Below, one piece after another: positions 25,723 through 34,785 of a DNA stretch of 64,000 nt. A program made the position numbers and the translations under genes. The DNA lies in contig CAZJGI010000008.1 in the NCBI GenBank assembly GCA_964545315.1, forward strand, positions 1 through 64,000. Reading direction: 5' to 3'. The stretch's first letter is position 1; the number at the start of each line of letters is the position of its first letter. The notes under the pieces were generated by a model. The model worked only from the letters and a program-made list of their open reading frames with translations, made no database searches and was not told the DNA's origin. The stretch is from JAAYJR01 sp964545315 (GTDB taxonomy: Bacteria > Bacteroidota > Bacteroidia > Bacteroidales > Prolixibacteraceae).

Positions 25723-28700
25723 TTAAAATGAATTAATCCTTATCTCAATGTCATTGATTCCCGGGTTCAGCCTGATTGATCCGAATACAGGATTTATATG
25801 CTCCCCGTTAAGCGTTATAACACTTTGGGATGAGATATAAATATTAAATTCACCGGCCATATTTGCAGGTAATGTGATTGAATATTTTTGTAACCTGCTA
25901 TTTACATATTCATATTGGCCTTTTATTTTTCCACGAATTGTTGGCGTAATTAGAGAGCTGGTTTTGAGGTCACCCATCTGTGGTTCAATTTTGACAAGTC
26001 CGAATCCCGGGGTTAAGGGTTGTATTCCCCACAACCAACGGGCAACAGTATTAGCCGGCACGGCACCCCAGGCATGATTCCAGTCCGAGTTTGGTTTATA
26101 TTTCATATCCCACGCTTCCATTGTGATTGTTGATCCTGTCCTTATCATGTTCCACCAGCTCCTTACTTTTTTAGATCTCATAAGATCAAGTGCATACTGA
26201 TCTTCGCCGGCTTTGTATAAGCCTTCCATCAAAAACTGTGACCCGTAAACGCTACAAGCCATCCCTCTCGATTTAACAAACTCAGCGACTGACTTTTTAT
26301 ACTTGTCAGGTACTATATCGAATGCAAGTGGCAACATATTAGAATGAAGTGATGAATGATCTGCACCTTCACCATCAATATATATACCTTTTTCATGATC
26401 AAACAGTTTCTCATTAATAGTTTTTTTGACTTTTGCTGCCATATACTGAAATTCTGCCTGATCGGCAGGTTTATTAAGCAGTCCGGCAATTTCTGCCATT
26501 ATCTTCATATTTTCATAAAAAAAGCAGTTTACCACTGTATTGACGGGCAACATCTGGTGCCCGTCACTTTCGCCTTTCGGGTCAGCCAGGTCCCAGCCTG
26601 TTCCTTTAGCAGACTGAGGCCAGTCAACAATATCCCTGAGTCTTTTTGTAGTATCTGCAAAACCAATCTTTTTCATAAACTCAGCTGTTACCTTACCGGT
26701 TTGGGAACTGATCAAGCCGTCTTCACGTACCAAACCAATCAATGTCTTATTTTTCAGTATATCATAATATTCTTTGATCAGTTCTGTATCTCCTGTATAA
26801 TAATAATCCTGATAGATCATTAATGCTGTATGCAGGAGCCATTCAGTCGGCCATGTCGGATGATCCATAAAATATTCTATGGTCTGTTTTGCAATTGCAT
26901 ATTCACGATCGGTGCAATAATGACCTAACTGGTTAATATAGGCATCAGCTTCATAGGGAATACGTTCCCTGTCCCCATCAATATACAGGCCGGCAAAAGA
27001 TGTTGCTTTCATACTGTATTTGCAGATATCCCAGACCTGATTTAAGATTTCATCGGAGCTGTTAAAACTGCTCTGATCATAATCAAAGTAATAGAAATAT
27101 GCTTTTTGACGAATATTTTCAGGTTTGATACTCATTGATGCATTATCAATCTCACAATATCTGAAAGGCATTATCACTCCAAATGAGTCAGGTAGTAGTA
27201 TGGCATCACCTGAGGTATTCCTTTTATCAGGAGGAAGGTCTAGAATGTAATGCTGCTTTTCAGGGCTTACATTTAAAATTACTTCCTGATAACGGATTGT
27301 GCCACCGGGATTCATGTCAATCCTGCCATTTAAAATTTTTTCTCCTAACCGGACAGTAAGGGCTTCTGCTTTCTGGGCATCATAGTCAAGTTCCAGTGTT
27401 CCAAAAGCATCCTTTCCAAAGCCTACCAGGTAAGTATCACCAATTTTTTTAAATTCGACTGGTGATATTTTTTCAACCTGAAAGAAGTTACCTGTTGTAA
27501 TATTGCCTGCAAATGAGCCTGTATGAAATTCCTGTACATCTGAGTATTCAGAAAGCCGGTTGTCTGCATCAAAAATTCTCACCTTCCAGAAATATGTCTT
27601 ACCCGGTTTTAGCTCTTCACCTGCATGTTCTATATTAACTGAGTTACTGCTTCTAACCGGTTTACTATCCCATATGTCCCCAATATTATTATCAATTTTT
27701 GATCTGGATGATGACACCAGAATTTGATAGGCCTTCTGTACAACTGCCCCATCAGGCACTATCCAGCAATACTCAGGCCTTTCATCATTTATAAGGGTTT
27801 TTTCCGGCTCTCTGATATACTCAACCATAAGCCCGTGAGGAATACCTGAATTTTTATCAGTATAACCAGCTATTAACCTGTTACATGCTTGCCTCAGTTT
27901 ACCAAGTGTTTCTTTATAATCAACATTGCCTGCCAGGTTATTAGTTTCCTCAGGGTCATCTTTAAGATTATACAACTCTTCGATCGATTTATCATTAATG
28001 TACCTGAAATATTTCCATTCTGAAGTGCGCACACCTTCACTTGGAGGGATATTTTCAAACTCCCACAGATGTTCAATCAGGATGGTGTCCCGGTTCAATG
28101 ATATTTTCTCACCTGTCACCAGAGGAACAAGGCTTTTGCCCTGCCATGATGAAGGTTTTTCAGCTCCTGCGATATCGATAATGGTTGCAGGAATGTCAAC
28201 ATTCAAGGCCATATCCTCAATATCTTTGTGTTTTTTCTCACGCGGATCATAAATAATAAGAGGCACTCTGACAGAATTATCATACATTAGCCATTTTCCG
28301 GCCAGTTGTCTTTCCCCAAGAAAATAACCGTTATCTCCCATTATGATGATAACCGTATTTTTATCAATACCTTTTTCATGAAGTTTATTTCTGATTTTGG
28401 CTATTTCCATATCGATACCATATATCATCCGATAATAGCCTTTTATACTATGCTGGTATTTTTCAGACGTATCAAACCTCCATGTCCACCGCAACCTGTT
28501 AAATCCGTTCTTAACAGGCGCTGGTAGCTGGTCAAAATAATGATTATCAGCCAGTTTAGGATCAGGCATATTTATGTCATTATATAATTTGCCCGGTTCC
28601 TCCTGCCAGAAATACTGATCCGGTGCAGGGTCATGTGCATGAGGTGCACTAAAACTCAGGGAGAGGCAAAAAGGTTTCCCTGAAGGAACATTGTCAATAA

Positions 28701-29265
28701 ATTCAAGAGCTCTCTCACCGGTATATCTTGTCAAATGCACAGAATCTCCATTTAGTGTTTTATAATAGTATCCCCGGCGATCAGGGAACCGGCCGTTACG
28801 GTCATAATCTTCAATAATATCAAAGAGATTTTCTTTTTCGGTTGAATTAACTCCAAATTTGCCGAAAAATCCGGTAAAATAACCCTCCTTTTTTAACACA
28901 ACAGGGTATGATTCCATGAAATATTCCTTTTTTAACGGACCTGTTTGAAATGTATACTTATGTGTACGTTCATGCAATCCTGAAAAAATAGTTGCACGGC
29001 TTGCTGAACATATTGGTGTAGTAACCACAGCATTTCTGAAATAAACTCCGCTCCGGGCGAGCTTATCCATTTCAGGAGTTTGAATAATAGGATTTCCGGA
29101 ATAACCAAGTGCATCCCACCGCTGATCGTCGGTTAAAATAAAAATAATATTAGGTTTGATTTTTCCCCTGTCATTCAGATTTTGCCCGGCCATTTTGCCC
29201 CCACTAAAGAGAAAAAGGATACAAGTGAAAATAGATACTGTTAATTTTTCTTTTGATAAATTCAT
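25723..29265 (-). CDS. Secreted bifunctional sulfatase / GH78 alpha-L-rhamnosidase
   Basis: An 1180-residue fusion under one signal peptide (1-27). Residues 36-475 are a type I S1 sulfatase with metal-binding Asp46-Asp47 in LTDDQRW, formylglycine-site Cys86 in CSASR (86-90), GDNG (310-313) and Lys324. From about 480 to the end is a GH78 rhamnosidase with an Fn3-like N-terminal part, DGDRERIPYEADAY (763-776) of the (alpha/alpha)6 barrel, and a C-terminal beta domain. The Ala in CSASR replaces the usual Pro, as in other S1 subgroups. It needs an anaerobic or aerobic formylglycine maturase encoded elsewhere. A sulfatase-GH78 protein of this order is known from the ulvan locus of Formosa agariphila (from memory). 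It suggests desulfation followed by removal of rhamnose. The gene ends 93 bases from the TPR start. Confidence 0.87.
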   Translation of the reverse strand: MNLSKEKLTVSIFTCILFLFSGGKMAGQNLNDRGKIKPNIIFILTDDQRWDALGYSGNPIIQTPEMDKLARSGVYFRNAVVTTPICSASRATIFSGLHERTHKYTFQTGPLKKEYFMESYPVVLKKEGYFTGFFGKFGVNSTEKENLFDIIEDYDRNGRFPDRRGYYYKTLNGDSVHLTRYTGERALEFIDNVPSGKPFCLSLSFSAPHAHDPAPDQYFWQEEPGKLYNDINMPDPKLADNHYFDQLPAPVKNGFNRLRWTWRFDTSEKYQHSIKGYYRMIYGIDMEIAKIRNKLHEKGIDKNTVIIIMGDNGYFLGERQLAGKWLMYDNSVRVPLIIYDPREKKHKDIEDMALNVDIPATIIDIAGAEKPSSWQGKSLVPLVTGEKISLNRDTILIEHLWEFENIPPSEGVRTSEWKYFRYINDKSIEELYNLKDDPEETNNLAGNVDYKETLGKLRQACNRLIAGYTDKNSGIPHGLMVEYIREPEKTLINDERPEYCWIVPDGAVVQKAYQILVSSSRSKIDNNIGDIWDSKPVRSSNSVNIEHAGEELKPGKTYFWKVRIFDADNRLSEYSDVQEFHTGSFAGNITTGNFFQVEKISPVEFKKIGDTYLVGFGKDAFGTLELDYDAQKAEALTVRLGEKILNGRIDMNPGGTIRYQEVILNVSPEKQHYILDLPPDKRNTSGDAILLPDSFGVIMPFRYCEIDNASMSIKPENIRQKAYFYYFDYDQSSFNSSDEILNQVWDICKYSMKATSFAGLYIDGDRERIPYEADAYINQLGHYCTDREYAIAKQTIEYFMDHPTWPTEWLLHTALMIYQDYYYTGDTELIKEYYDILKNKTLIGLVREDGLISSQTGKVTAEFMKKIGFADTTKRLRDIVDWPQSAKGTGWDLADPKGESDGHQMLPVNTVVNCFFYENMKIMAEIAGLLNKPADQAEFQYMAAKVKKTINEKLFDHEKGIYIDGEGADHSSLHSNMLPLAFDIVPDKYKKSVAEFVKSRGMACSVYGSQFLMEGLYKAGEDQYALDLMRSKKVRSWWNMIRTGSTITMEAWDMKYKPNSDWNHAWGAVPANTVARWLWGIQPLTPGFGLVKIEPQMGDLKTSSLITPTIRGKIKGQYEYVNSRLQKYSITLPANMAGEFNIYISSQSVITLNGEHINPVFGSIRLNPGINDIEIRINSF

Positions 29266-29294
29266 AAAATTAAATGTTATTAGAAGTTATTAAT

Positions 29295-30392
29295 TTATCC
29301 GGATATCCCGGCTATATTTAATTTTGAATACTCTTTAGCTATATCTTCTCCCCTGGCAAGGCGAAGAGCACTTATGGCCAATGCCTCAAGCTCATCTTCG
29401 CCAGGATAATTGAAAAGAGGTGCAATAAAAGATGTTTTTGATCTTATGTAATTTTCCAAATTACTGTTATGGGCCATTCCGCCGGTAAGCAGGATTGCAT
29501 CTACTTTTCCTTCCAAAACTACAGCCATCTCTCCGATGAATTTTGCAACCTGATAAAACAGGGCCTCTCTAATAAGTCTTGCCTTGTTGTCTCCGGTATT
29601 GGCAAGTCTTTCCACCTCTTTATCACTGTTAGTTCCCAAATAGCCAACATATCCACCTTCACCAACAATCATACGGCGTATCTGTTCTTCAGTATAATTA
29701 CCTCTACAGCAAATAGTTACCAATTGACCGGAAGGCAGAGTACCTGATCTTTCGGGGCTAAACGGGCCTTCACCGTCAAAAGCATTATTAACATCAACGA
29801 CACGACCGTTTTTATGAGCCCCAACAGAAATTCCACCACCGAGATGTACAACAATAAGCCTCAGTGATTCATATTTCTTACCAACATTTTTAGCATGCAT
29901 ACGGGCAGTAGCTTTTTGGTTTAATGCATGAAAAACAGAATGTCTTATAAATTTAGGATGGCCTGCAATCCTGGCTACTTCATCCATTTCGTCAGTAACT
30001 ACGGGGTCAGCTATGTAAGCAACAGCCCCTGGTATTTGCATAGCAATAAAATCGGCCAGAAGAGGTCCGAGGTTACTTGCATGCTGCCCCATCACACCTT
30101 CTCTTACATGCTGAAGCATCAGACTATTGACCTTGTAAACGCCAGATTCTGTAGGATAAGTCAGTCCGCCTCTTCCCATTATTATTTTAATGGCATCAAC
30201 ATCTATATTTTCTTCAACAAGTGCATCAACGATCAGCCCTTTTCGAAAATCAAACTGGTCAATTACATTCCTGTATGCCAGAATCTCATCAACAGAATGA
30301 CGAATGGCTTTTTTCAAAACGCATTTTTCATCAAAATATACAGCAAATTTTGTTGATGTGGATCCCGGATTTATTGCAAGTATTCTATGCAT
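29295..30392 (-). CDS. buk: Butyrate kinase
   Basis: A 365-residue ASKHA-fold kinase. The N-terminal phosphate loop is NPGSTSTKFAVY (8-19), the adenosine region is VVHLGGGISVGAHKNGRVVD, and GGMAHN near residue 310 matches butyrate kinases and not acetate kinase. It converts butyryl phosphate and ADP to butyrate and ATP (or acts on branched-chain acyl phosphates). It overlaps the phosphate butyryltransferase stop by 8 bases, so the two enzymes are translationally coupled as in fermentative butyrate formers. The sulfatase-rhamnosidase gene starts 29 bases downstream, probably as a separate unit. Confidence 0.93.
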   Translation of the reverse strand: MHRILAINPGSTSTKFAVYFDEKCVLKKAIRHSVDEILAYRNVIDQFDFRKGLIVDALVEENIDVDAIKIIMGRGGLTYPTESGVYKVNSLMLQHVREGVMGQHASNLGPLLADFIAMQIPGAVAYIADPVVTDEMDEVARIAGHPKFIRHSVFHALNQKATARMHAKNVGKKYESLRLIVVHLGGGISVGAHKNGRVVDVNNAFDGEGPFSPERSGTLPSGQLVTICCRGNYTEEQIRRMIVGEGGYVGYLGTNSDKEVERLANTGDNKARLIREALFYQVAKFIGEMAVVLEGKVDAILLTGGMAHNSNLENYIRSKTSFIAPLFNYPGEDELEALAISALRLARGEDIAKEYSKLNIAGISG

Positions 30393-31308
30393 TATAACAC
30401 TCTCCCTGACTGATCAGTGTAGCTAAAGCTATGGAATTCAATTTAGTTTTTTCATCATCACCTCTTGACGATACCACTACAGGAACCTTTGCCCCGGCAA
30501 TTATACCTGCCATTTGTGCATTGCATAGTTTTGAATTGGTTTTATAAAAAACATTAGCTGCATCTATATTGGGAAAAAGAAGTGCATCTGCATCGCCGGC
30601 TACAGATGATTTAAACCCTTTAATTGTTGCTGCTTCATTATTAAGTGCAACATCAAGCGCCATGGGTCCGTCAACGATACCACCTTCTATCTGTCCTGCT
30701 TCTGCCATTTTTGCAATTACAGCACCATCGATACATGATTGTAAAGAAATAAGAATCTGCTCTGTTGGGGCAATAACAGCAATTTTCGGATTTTTAATAC
30801 CAAATGCCCTGGTGGTACTGATAAGGTAAGATATTAGTTTAATTTTTTGCGACAAGTCAGGATATGGAATAACCCCTGCATCTGAGAAAAACAGTAATTT
30901 ATGATAGAAAGGATTCTGCATTAAAGCTATATGACTTAGTATCCCCTTATTGGGGACTAATCCAAAATCTTTTTCAAGGATTACTTTCATAAATTTATCT
31001 GTGGAAATAAATCCTTTCATTATCACGTCAGCATCACCATCCTTTATCAGTTTAACAGCTTTTTGAACCGCCTCATTCTCTGATTCAGAATGGACAACAG
31101 AAAATTTTTTTATATCGATTTTCATACTTTTACAGGTATCCTCAATTTCACTACGGTCACCTGTAAGAATAGCTGTTACCAGGCCAAGGTTAACAGACAT
31201 ATCCAATGCTTCCAATGTATTCGCATCAATGCCGTTAGCAGCCACGACCCTTCTACCCGGTAGTTTTTTTACAGTTTCCAGGAGTTCATTAAAATTATTG
31301 ATTTCCAT
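30385..31308 (-). CDS. ptb: Phosphate butyryltransferase
   Basis: A 307-residue phosphotransacylase of the PTA/PTB family. GIDANTLEALDMSVNLGLVTAILTG shows the N-terminal fold, and DVIMKGFISTDKFM the middle motif. SDAGVIPYPDLSQK and GGIVDGPMALDVALN mark the PTB subgroup. It exchanges CoA and phosphate between butyryl-CoA and butyryl phosphate, feeding the overlapping buk gene for substrate-level ATP. The acetate kinase gene lies 131 bases upstream in the same direction. No separate phosphotransacetylase is seen, so this enzyme may also supply acetyl phosphate (inference). Confidence 0.9.
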   Translation of the reverse strand: MEINNFNELLETVKKLPGRRVVAANGIDANTLEALDMSVNLGLVTAILTGDRSEIEDTCKSMKIDIKKFSVVHSESENEAVQKAVKLIKDGDADVIMKGFISTDKFMKVILEKDFGLVPNKGILSHIALMQNPFYHKLLFFSDAGVIPYPDLSQKIKLISYLISTTRAFGIKNPKIAVIAPTEQILISLQSCIDGAVIAKMAEAGQIEGGIVDGPMALDVALNNEAATIKGFKSSVAGDADALLFPNIDAANVFYKTNSKLCNAQMAGIIAGAKVPVVVSSRGDDEKTKLNSIALATLISQGECYNA

Positions 31309-31439
31309 AGTTCAATTTTTCTACTAAATTAGAATAATCAAGCTAACATTCAGAAAATAATTATCATGAAAATTAATATTTTTATAAATGAACAAAATGT
31401 TAGTTGATATAACTTCCTGCTTAGCAGTTTTTAATTTTT

Positions 31440-32636
31440 TTACATTTGTAAAATTGCCATACATTCCCTGGCAATCATTAACTCCTCCCTTGCCGGTATA
31501 ATTACAATTTTAGCCTTAGATTCTGTCTTATTAATAAAACCTTCCCTGCCATTAAACTCCCGGTTTAATTTTTTCGAAAGCTTTATACCCAGGCAATCAA
31601 GCTTTTTACATATTTCTTCTCTTGCAAAAATACTGTTTTCACCAATTCCCCCTGTGAATATTAAAATATCTGCACCACCCATAGCGGCTGTATAAGCACC
31701 TATATATTTTTTTACCCTGTAATGATAAACTTCAAGTGCAATGCGGGCATTAGCAGAACCATTCAAGGCAGCTTCCGCGACAATTCTGTAATCTGGTGAA
31801 ATACCAGATAATCCAAGCAGGCCGCCCTTTCTGTTTATCAAGTCCTGTATATCATCAGTTGAAAAATTAAAATTATTCTGAAGGTATACTAAAATGCCTG
31901 CATCAATATCTCCACTTCTGGTCCCCATCATCACTCCCTCAACCGGAGTTAACCCCATAGATGTATCAAGCGACCTGCCGTTCTTGACTGCCGCTAAAGA
32001 AGCTCCATTTCCCAAATGACATGAAACGATTTTACTTTTGTAATAATTCAGGCCTGTCATCATACATGCACGTTGTGTGACGTATTTATGAGAACTTCCG
32101 TGAAATCCGTAACGCCTTATACCGTAATTTTTGTATAAATCCAACGGTATCCCATACAGATATGCTTTAGGCGGCATGGTCTGATGGAATGCTGTGTCGA
32201 ATACACCTGCCTGCATGACAGCAGGTAATAATTTCCGCAGAGTCTTAATACCTTCAAGATTAGCAGGATAATGTAAAGGAGCAAGCGGAATACATGATTC
32301 CATGTATGAGAGAAACTCCTCAGTTATTACCTTACAGGATGAACCCTCTTCCCCGCCGTGTATAAGCCTGTGGCCGACAATATCTATTTCACCGGGAGAA
32401 GACAAACAACGGTTCACAGGATCAGTCAATGTATCAATAATTGACTTCATACACCGACTGTATGTAAAACCATCCCATGATCTATAAACCATGTTGCCTT
32501 TGACCTGATATTTAAAATCTGTGTCTCCTGTGGAGTTTCTTTCCATCTTTCCATGAATTAAAATTATTTCATCAGGCATTGAGAAAAGATGAAATTTCAC
32601 AGATGAACTACCGCAATTTATGACCAGGATATTCAT
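31440..32636 (-). CDS. ackA: Acetate kinase
   Basis: A 398-residue kinase of normal family length. NCGSSSVKFHLF (7-18) is the first phosphate loop, HRLIHGGE and YGFHGSSHKYV hold the catalytic His and Arg regions, CHLGNGASLAAV the adenosine loop, and FTGGIGENS the C-terminal signature. It interconverts acetyl phosphate/ADP and acetate/ATP. It is divergent from the acetyl-CoA synthetase gene (156 bases between starts), so acetate output and acetate uptake are placed back to back. Pta is not adjacent. Confidence 0.95.
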   Translation of the reverse strand: MNILVINCGSSSVKFHLFSMPDEIILIHGKMERNSTGDTDFKYQVKGNMVYRSWDGFTYSRCMKSIIDTLTDPVNRCLSSPGEIDIVGHRLIHGGEEGSSCKVITEEFLSYMESCIPLAPLHYPANLEGIKTLRKLLPAVMQAGVFDTAFHQTMPPKAYLYGIPLDLYKNYGIRRYGFHGSSHKYVTQRACMMTGLNYYKSKIVSCHLGNGASLAAVKNGRSLDTSMGLTPVEGVMMGTRSGDIDAGILVYLQNNFNFSTDDIQDLINRKGGLLGLSGISPDYRIVAEAALNGSANARIALEVYHYRVKKYIGAYTAAMGGADILIFTGGIGENSIFAREEICKKLDCLGIKLSKKLNREFNGREGFINKTESKAKIVIIPAREELMIARECMAILQM

Positions 32637-32792
32637 TTCTGTTAATATTTAAAACTATTGACTAATTTGTTCATAAATTAAATATAAATAAGTGTTATAC
32701 AATATATTAAATATATTTCAAAAGCGGATATTTCTTATTATTTTGGCGCCGATTTGTTAAATGGTATTTTGAAAAACTTAAATTATTGTACT

Positions 32793-34715
32793 ATGGTAAA
32801 TAAAATAACCAGTCTTGCCGAATACTTGCAAAAGTATAAGGAAAGCGTTGCTGATCCAGACGGATTTTGGGGAAATATTGCTGAGAGCCATTTCTGGCAA
32901 AAAAAATGGGACAGGGTCCTTGATTGGAAATTTGAAGGAGAGGGAGCTCCGGATGTAAAATGGTTTGTAAACGGAAAGCTGAACATTACGGAAAATATTT
33001 TTGAACGTAACATGTTCATGAGGAAAGATCAGGTTGCTATTATTTGGGAGCCCAATGATCCAAAGGAAAAAGAGATTAAGTTGACTTATGGAGAGTTATA
33101 TGACAAGGTAAGGCAGTTTGCCAACGCGTTATTAAAATTGGGCATTAAAAAAGGGGACAGAGTAGCAATTTATCTTCCTATGGTTCCTGAACTGGTTATT
33201 TCCATGTTGGCCTGTGCCCGTATCGGGGCCATTCATTCAATAGTATTTGCAGGTTTTTCTGCGTCAGCGCTTGCTGACAGAATAAACGACGCCAAAGCTA
33301 ATCTTTTAATTACTTCTGACGGTGGTTACCGCGGAACAAAATCAATACCTATGAAAGGGATTGTAGATGAAGCGCTTGAAAGCTGTCCTTCCGTGAAAAA
33401 TGCAATAATTCTGGAGCACACAAAAGATGAAGTAAAAATCGTTAAGGGGCGCGATCTTTGGTGGCATGATGTGATAAAAGGAGTTGGAACAGATAATAAG
33501 GCTGAAGTAATGGACTCCGAAGATATTCTCTTTATCCTTTACACATCGGGTTCTACCGGAAAACCCAAAGGTGTTGTTCATTCTACAGGCGGGTATATGG
33601 TTTATGCTGAGTATACATTTAAAAATGTGTTTCAATATAGTGACGGGGACATTTTCTGGTGCACAGCTGATATTGGCTGGGTTACAGGCCATTCCTATAT
33701 AGTTTACGGTCCTCTGCTGACCGGGGCTACTTCAGTGATGTTCGAAGGTGTGCCTACCTATCCTGATGCAGGCAGGTTTTGGGACATTGTTGACAAATTT
33801 AAAGTTAACCAGTTCTACACAGCCCCTACTGCTATTCGCGCGTTGGTAGCACAGGGTGACAAATGGGTCACAAGCCACGACCTTAGTTCATTAAAAGTAT
33901 TAGGCACCGTTGGGGAACCTATTAACGAAGAAGCATGGCGCTGGTACCACGACCTGGTGGGCAAAGCACGATGTCCGATCGTTGATACATGGTGGCAGAC
34001 AGAAACCGGCGGAATTATGATCACACCTCTTGCAGGCATCACTCCAACAAAACCGTCCCTCGCAACATTACCATTACCCGGAATACAACCAATACTGGTG
34101 GATCCCGAAGGTAATGAGCTAAAAGGTAACAGTGTTGAAGGAATCTTATGCATTAAATTCCCCTGGCCGGGAATGATACGTACAACATATGGTGACCACA
34201 AACGTTGTTTCATGACTTACTTCTCTGCCTACAGAAACCTCTATTTAACAGGTGACGGGGCAAAAAGGGATGAAGAAGGTTACTACCGGATCATTGGAAG
34301 GATTGATGATGTAATAAATGTATCAGGTCACAGAATTGGTACAGCTGAAGTTGAAGATGCAATAAATCAACATCCGAAAGTGATCGAATCAGCGGTTGTA
34401 GGTTACCCTCACGAGATTAAAGGTTCCGGAATTTATGCATATGTTATCTGTGAGGATATGTCAGATGACAGTTTACAAAATATTGAAAATGAAATCCGTG
34501 AAACTGTGAACAAGTTTATCGGGCCAATAGCTAAACCGGATAAAATACAGATTGTTAGCGGTTTGCCAAAAACCCGTTCAGGTAAGATTATGCGAAGGAT
34601 ATTAAGAAAGATAGGTGAAGGAGATGCCACTAATCTGGGTGATACCTCCACTCTTCTTGATCCGGGTGTGGTTGAAGAAATAATTAGCGGCGCCAAAGTT
34701 CCGGTAAAACGTTAA
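32793..34715 (+). CDS. acs: Acetyl-CoA synthetase (AMP-forming)
   Basis: A 640-residue adenylate-forming enzyme. The ATG at 32793 gives the standard N-terminus (MVNKITSLAEY); the frame runs 13 codons further upstream to a TTG, which is not used. ATP-binding YTSGSTGKPKG, TWWQTETGG, and the C-terminal hinge precede KTRSGKIMRR, whose Lys598 is the residue reversibly acetylated in characterised Acs proteins. The reaction is acetate + ATP + CoA to acetyl-CoA + AMP + PPi. It is the first gene of the rightward acetate block with an OFA transporter, an ADP-forming synthetase-GNAT fusion and a sirtuin, so its control by acetylation looks locally encoded. A strong terminator follows directly. Confidence 0.94.
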   Translation: MVNKITSLAEYLQKYKESVADPDGFWGNIAESHFWQKKWDRVLDWKFEGEGAPDVKWFVNGKLNITENIFERNMFMRKDQVAIIWEPNDPKEKEIKLTYGELYDKVRQFANALLKLGIKKGDRVAIYLPMVPELVISMLACARIGAIHSIVFAGFSASALADRINDAKANLLITSDGGYRGTKSIPMKGIVDEALESCPSVKNAIILEHTKDEVKIVKGRDLWWHDVIKGVGTDNKAEVMDSEDILFILYTSGSTGKPKGVVHSTGGYMVYAEYTFKNVFQYSDGDIFWCTADIGWVTGHSYIVYGPLLTGATSVMFEGVPTYPDAGRFWDIVDKFKVNQFYTAPTAIRALVAQGDKWVTSHDLSSLKVLGTVGEPINEEAWRWYHDLVGKARCPIVDTWWQTETGGIMITPLAGITPTKPSLATLPLPGIQPILVDPEGNELKGNSVEGILCIKFPWPGMIRTTYGDHKRCFMTYFSAYRNLYLTGDGAKRDEEGYYRIIGRIDDVINVSGHRIGTAEVEDAINQHPKVIESAVVGYPHEIKGSGIYAYVICEDMSDDSLQNIENEIRETVNKFIGPIAKPDKIQIVSGLPKTRSGKIMRRILRKIGEGDATNLGDTSTLLDPGVVEEIISGAKVPVKR

Positions 34716-34725
34716 TATATGCACT

Positions 34726-34758
34726 AAAAAAGACATCTCGGAAGGGATGTCTTTTTTT
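34726..34758 (+). terminator. Strong rho-independent terminator after acs
   Basis: A 12-bp perfect stem, AAAAAAGACATC (34726-34737) with GATGTCTTTTTT (34746-34757), around an 8-base loop and ending in a T-run. The A/T tails on both sides allow termination in either direction. It begins 10 bases after the acs stop. The downstream gene therefore needs its own promoter or read-through. Confidence 0.85.
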
Positions 34759-34785
34759 AATCTAAATCAGTTAAAGAATCAAATT

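Noticed and set aside
26356..26823. 155-codon open frame antisense to the rhamnosidase part of the fusion
   Set aside because: Phe/Ile/Tyr-rich shadow of the opposite-strand barrel region; nothing like a real domain.
31343..31403. 8-bp dyad CTAACATT/AATGTTAG between ackA and ptb
   Set aside because: The 45-base spacing is too wide for a usual operator, and AT-rich chance matches are expected.
34747..34785. Longer N-terminus for the OFA transporter
   Set aside because: It starts inside the strong terminator hairpin; ATG 34786 gives a normal membrane-protein start.
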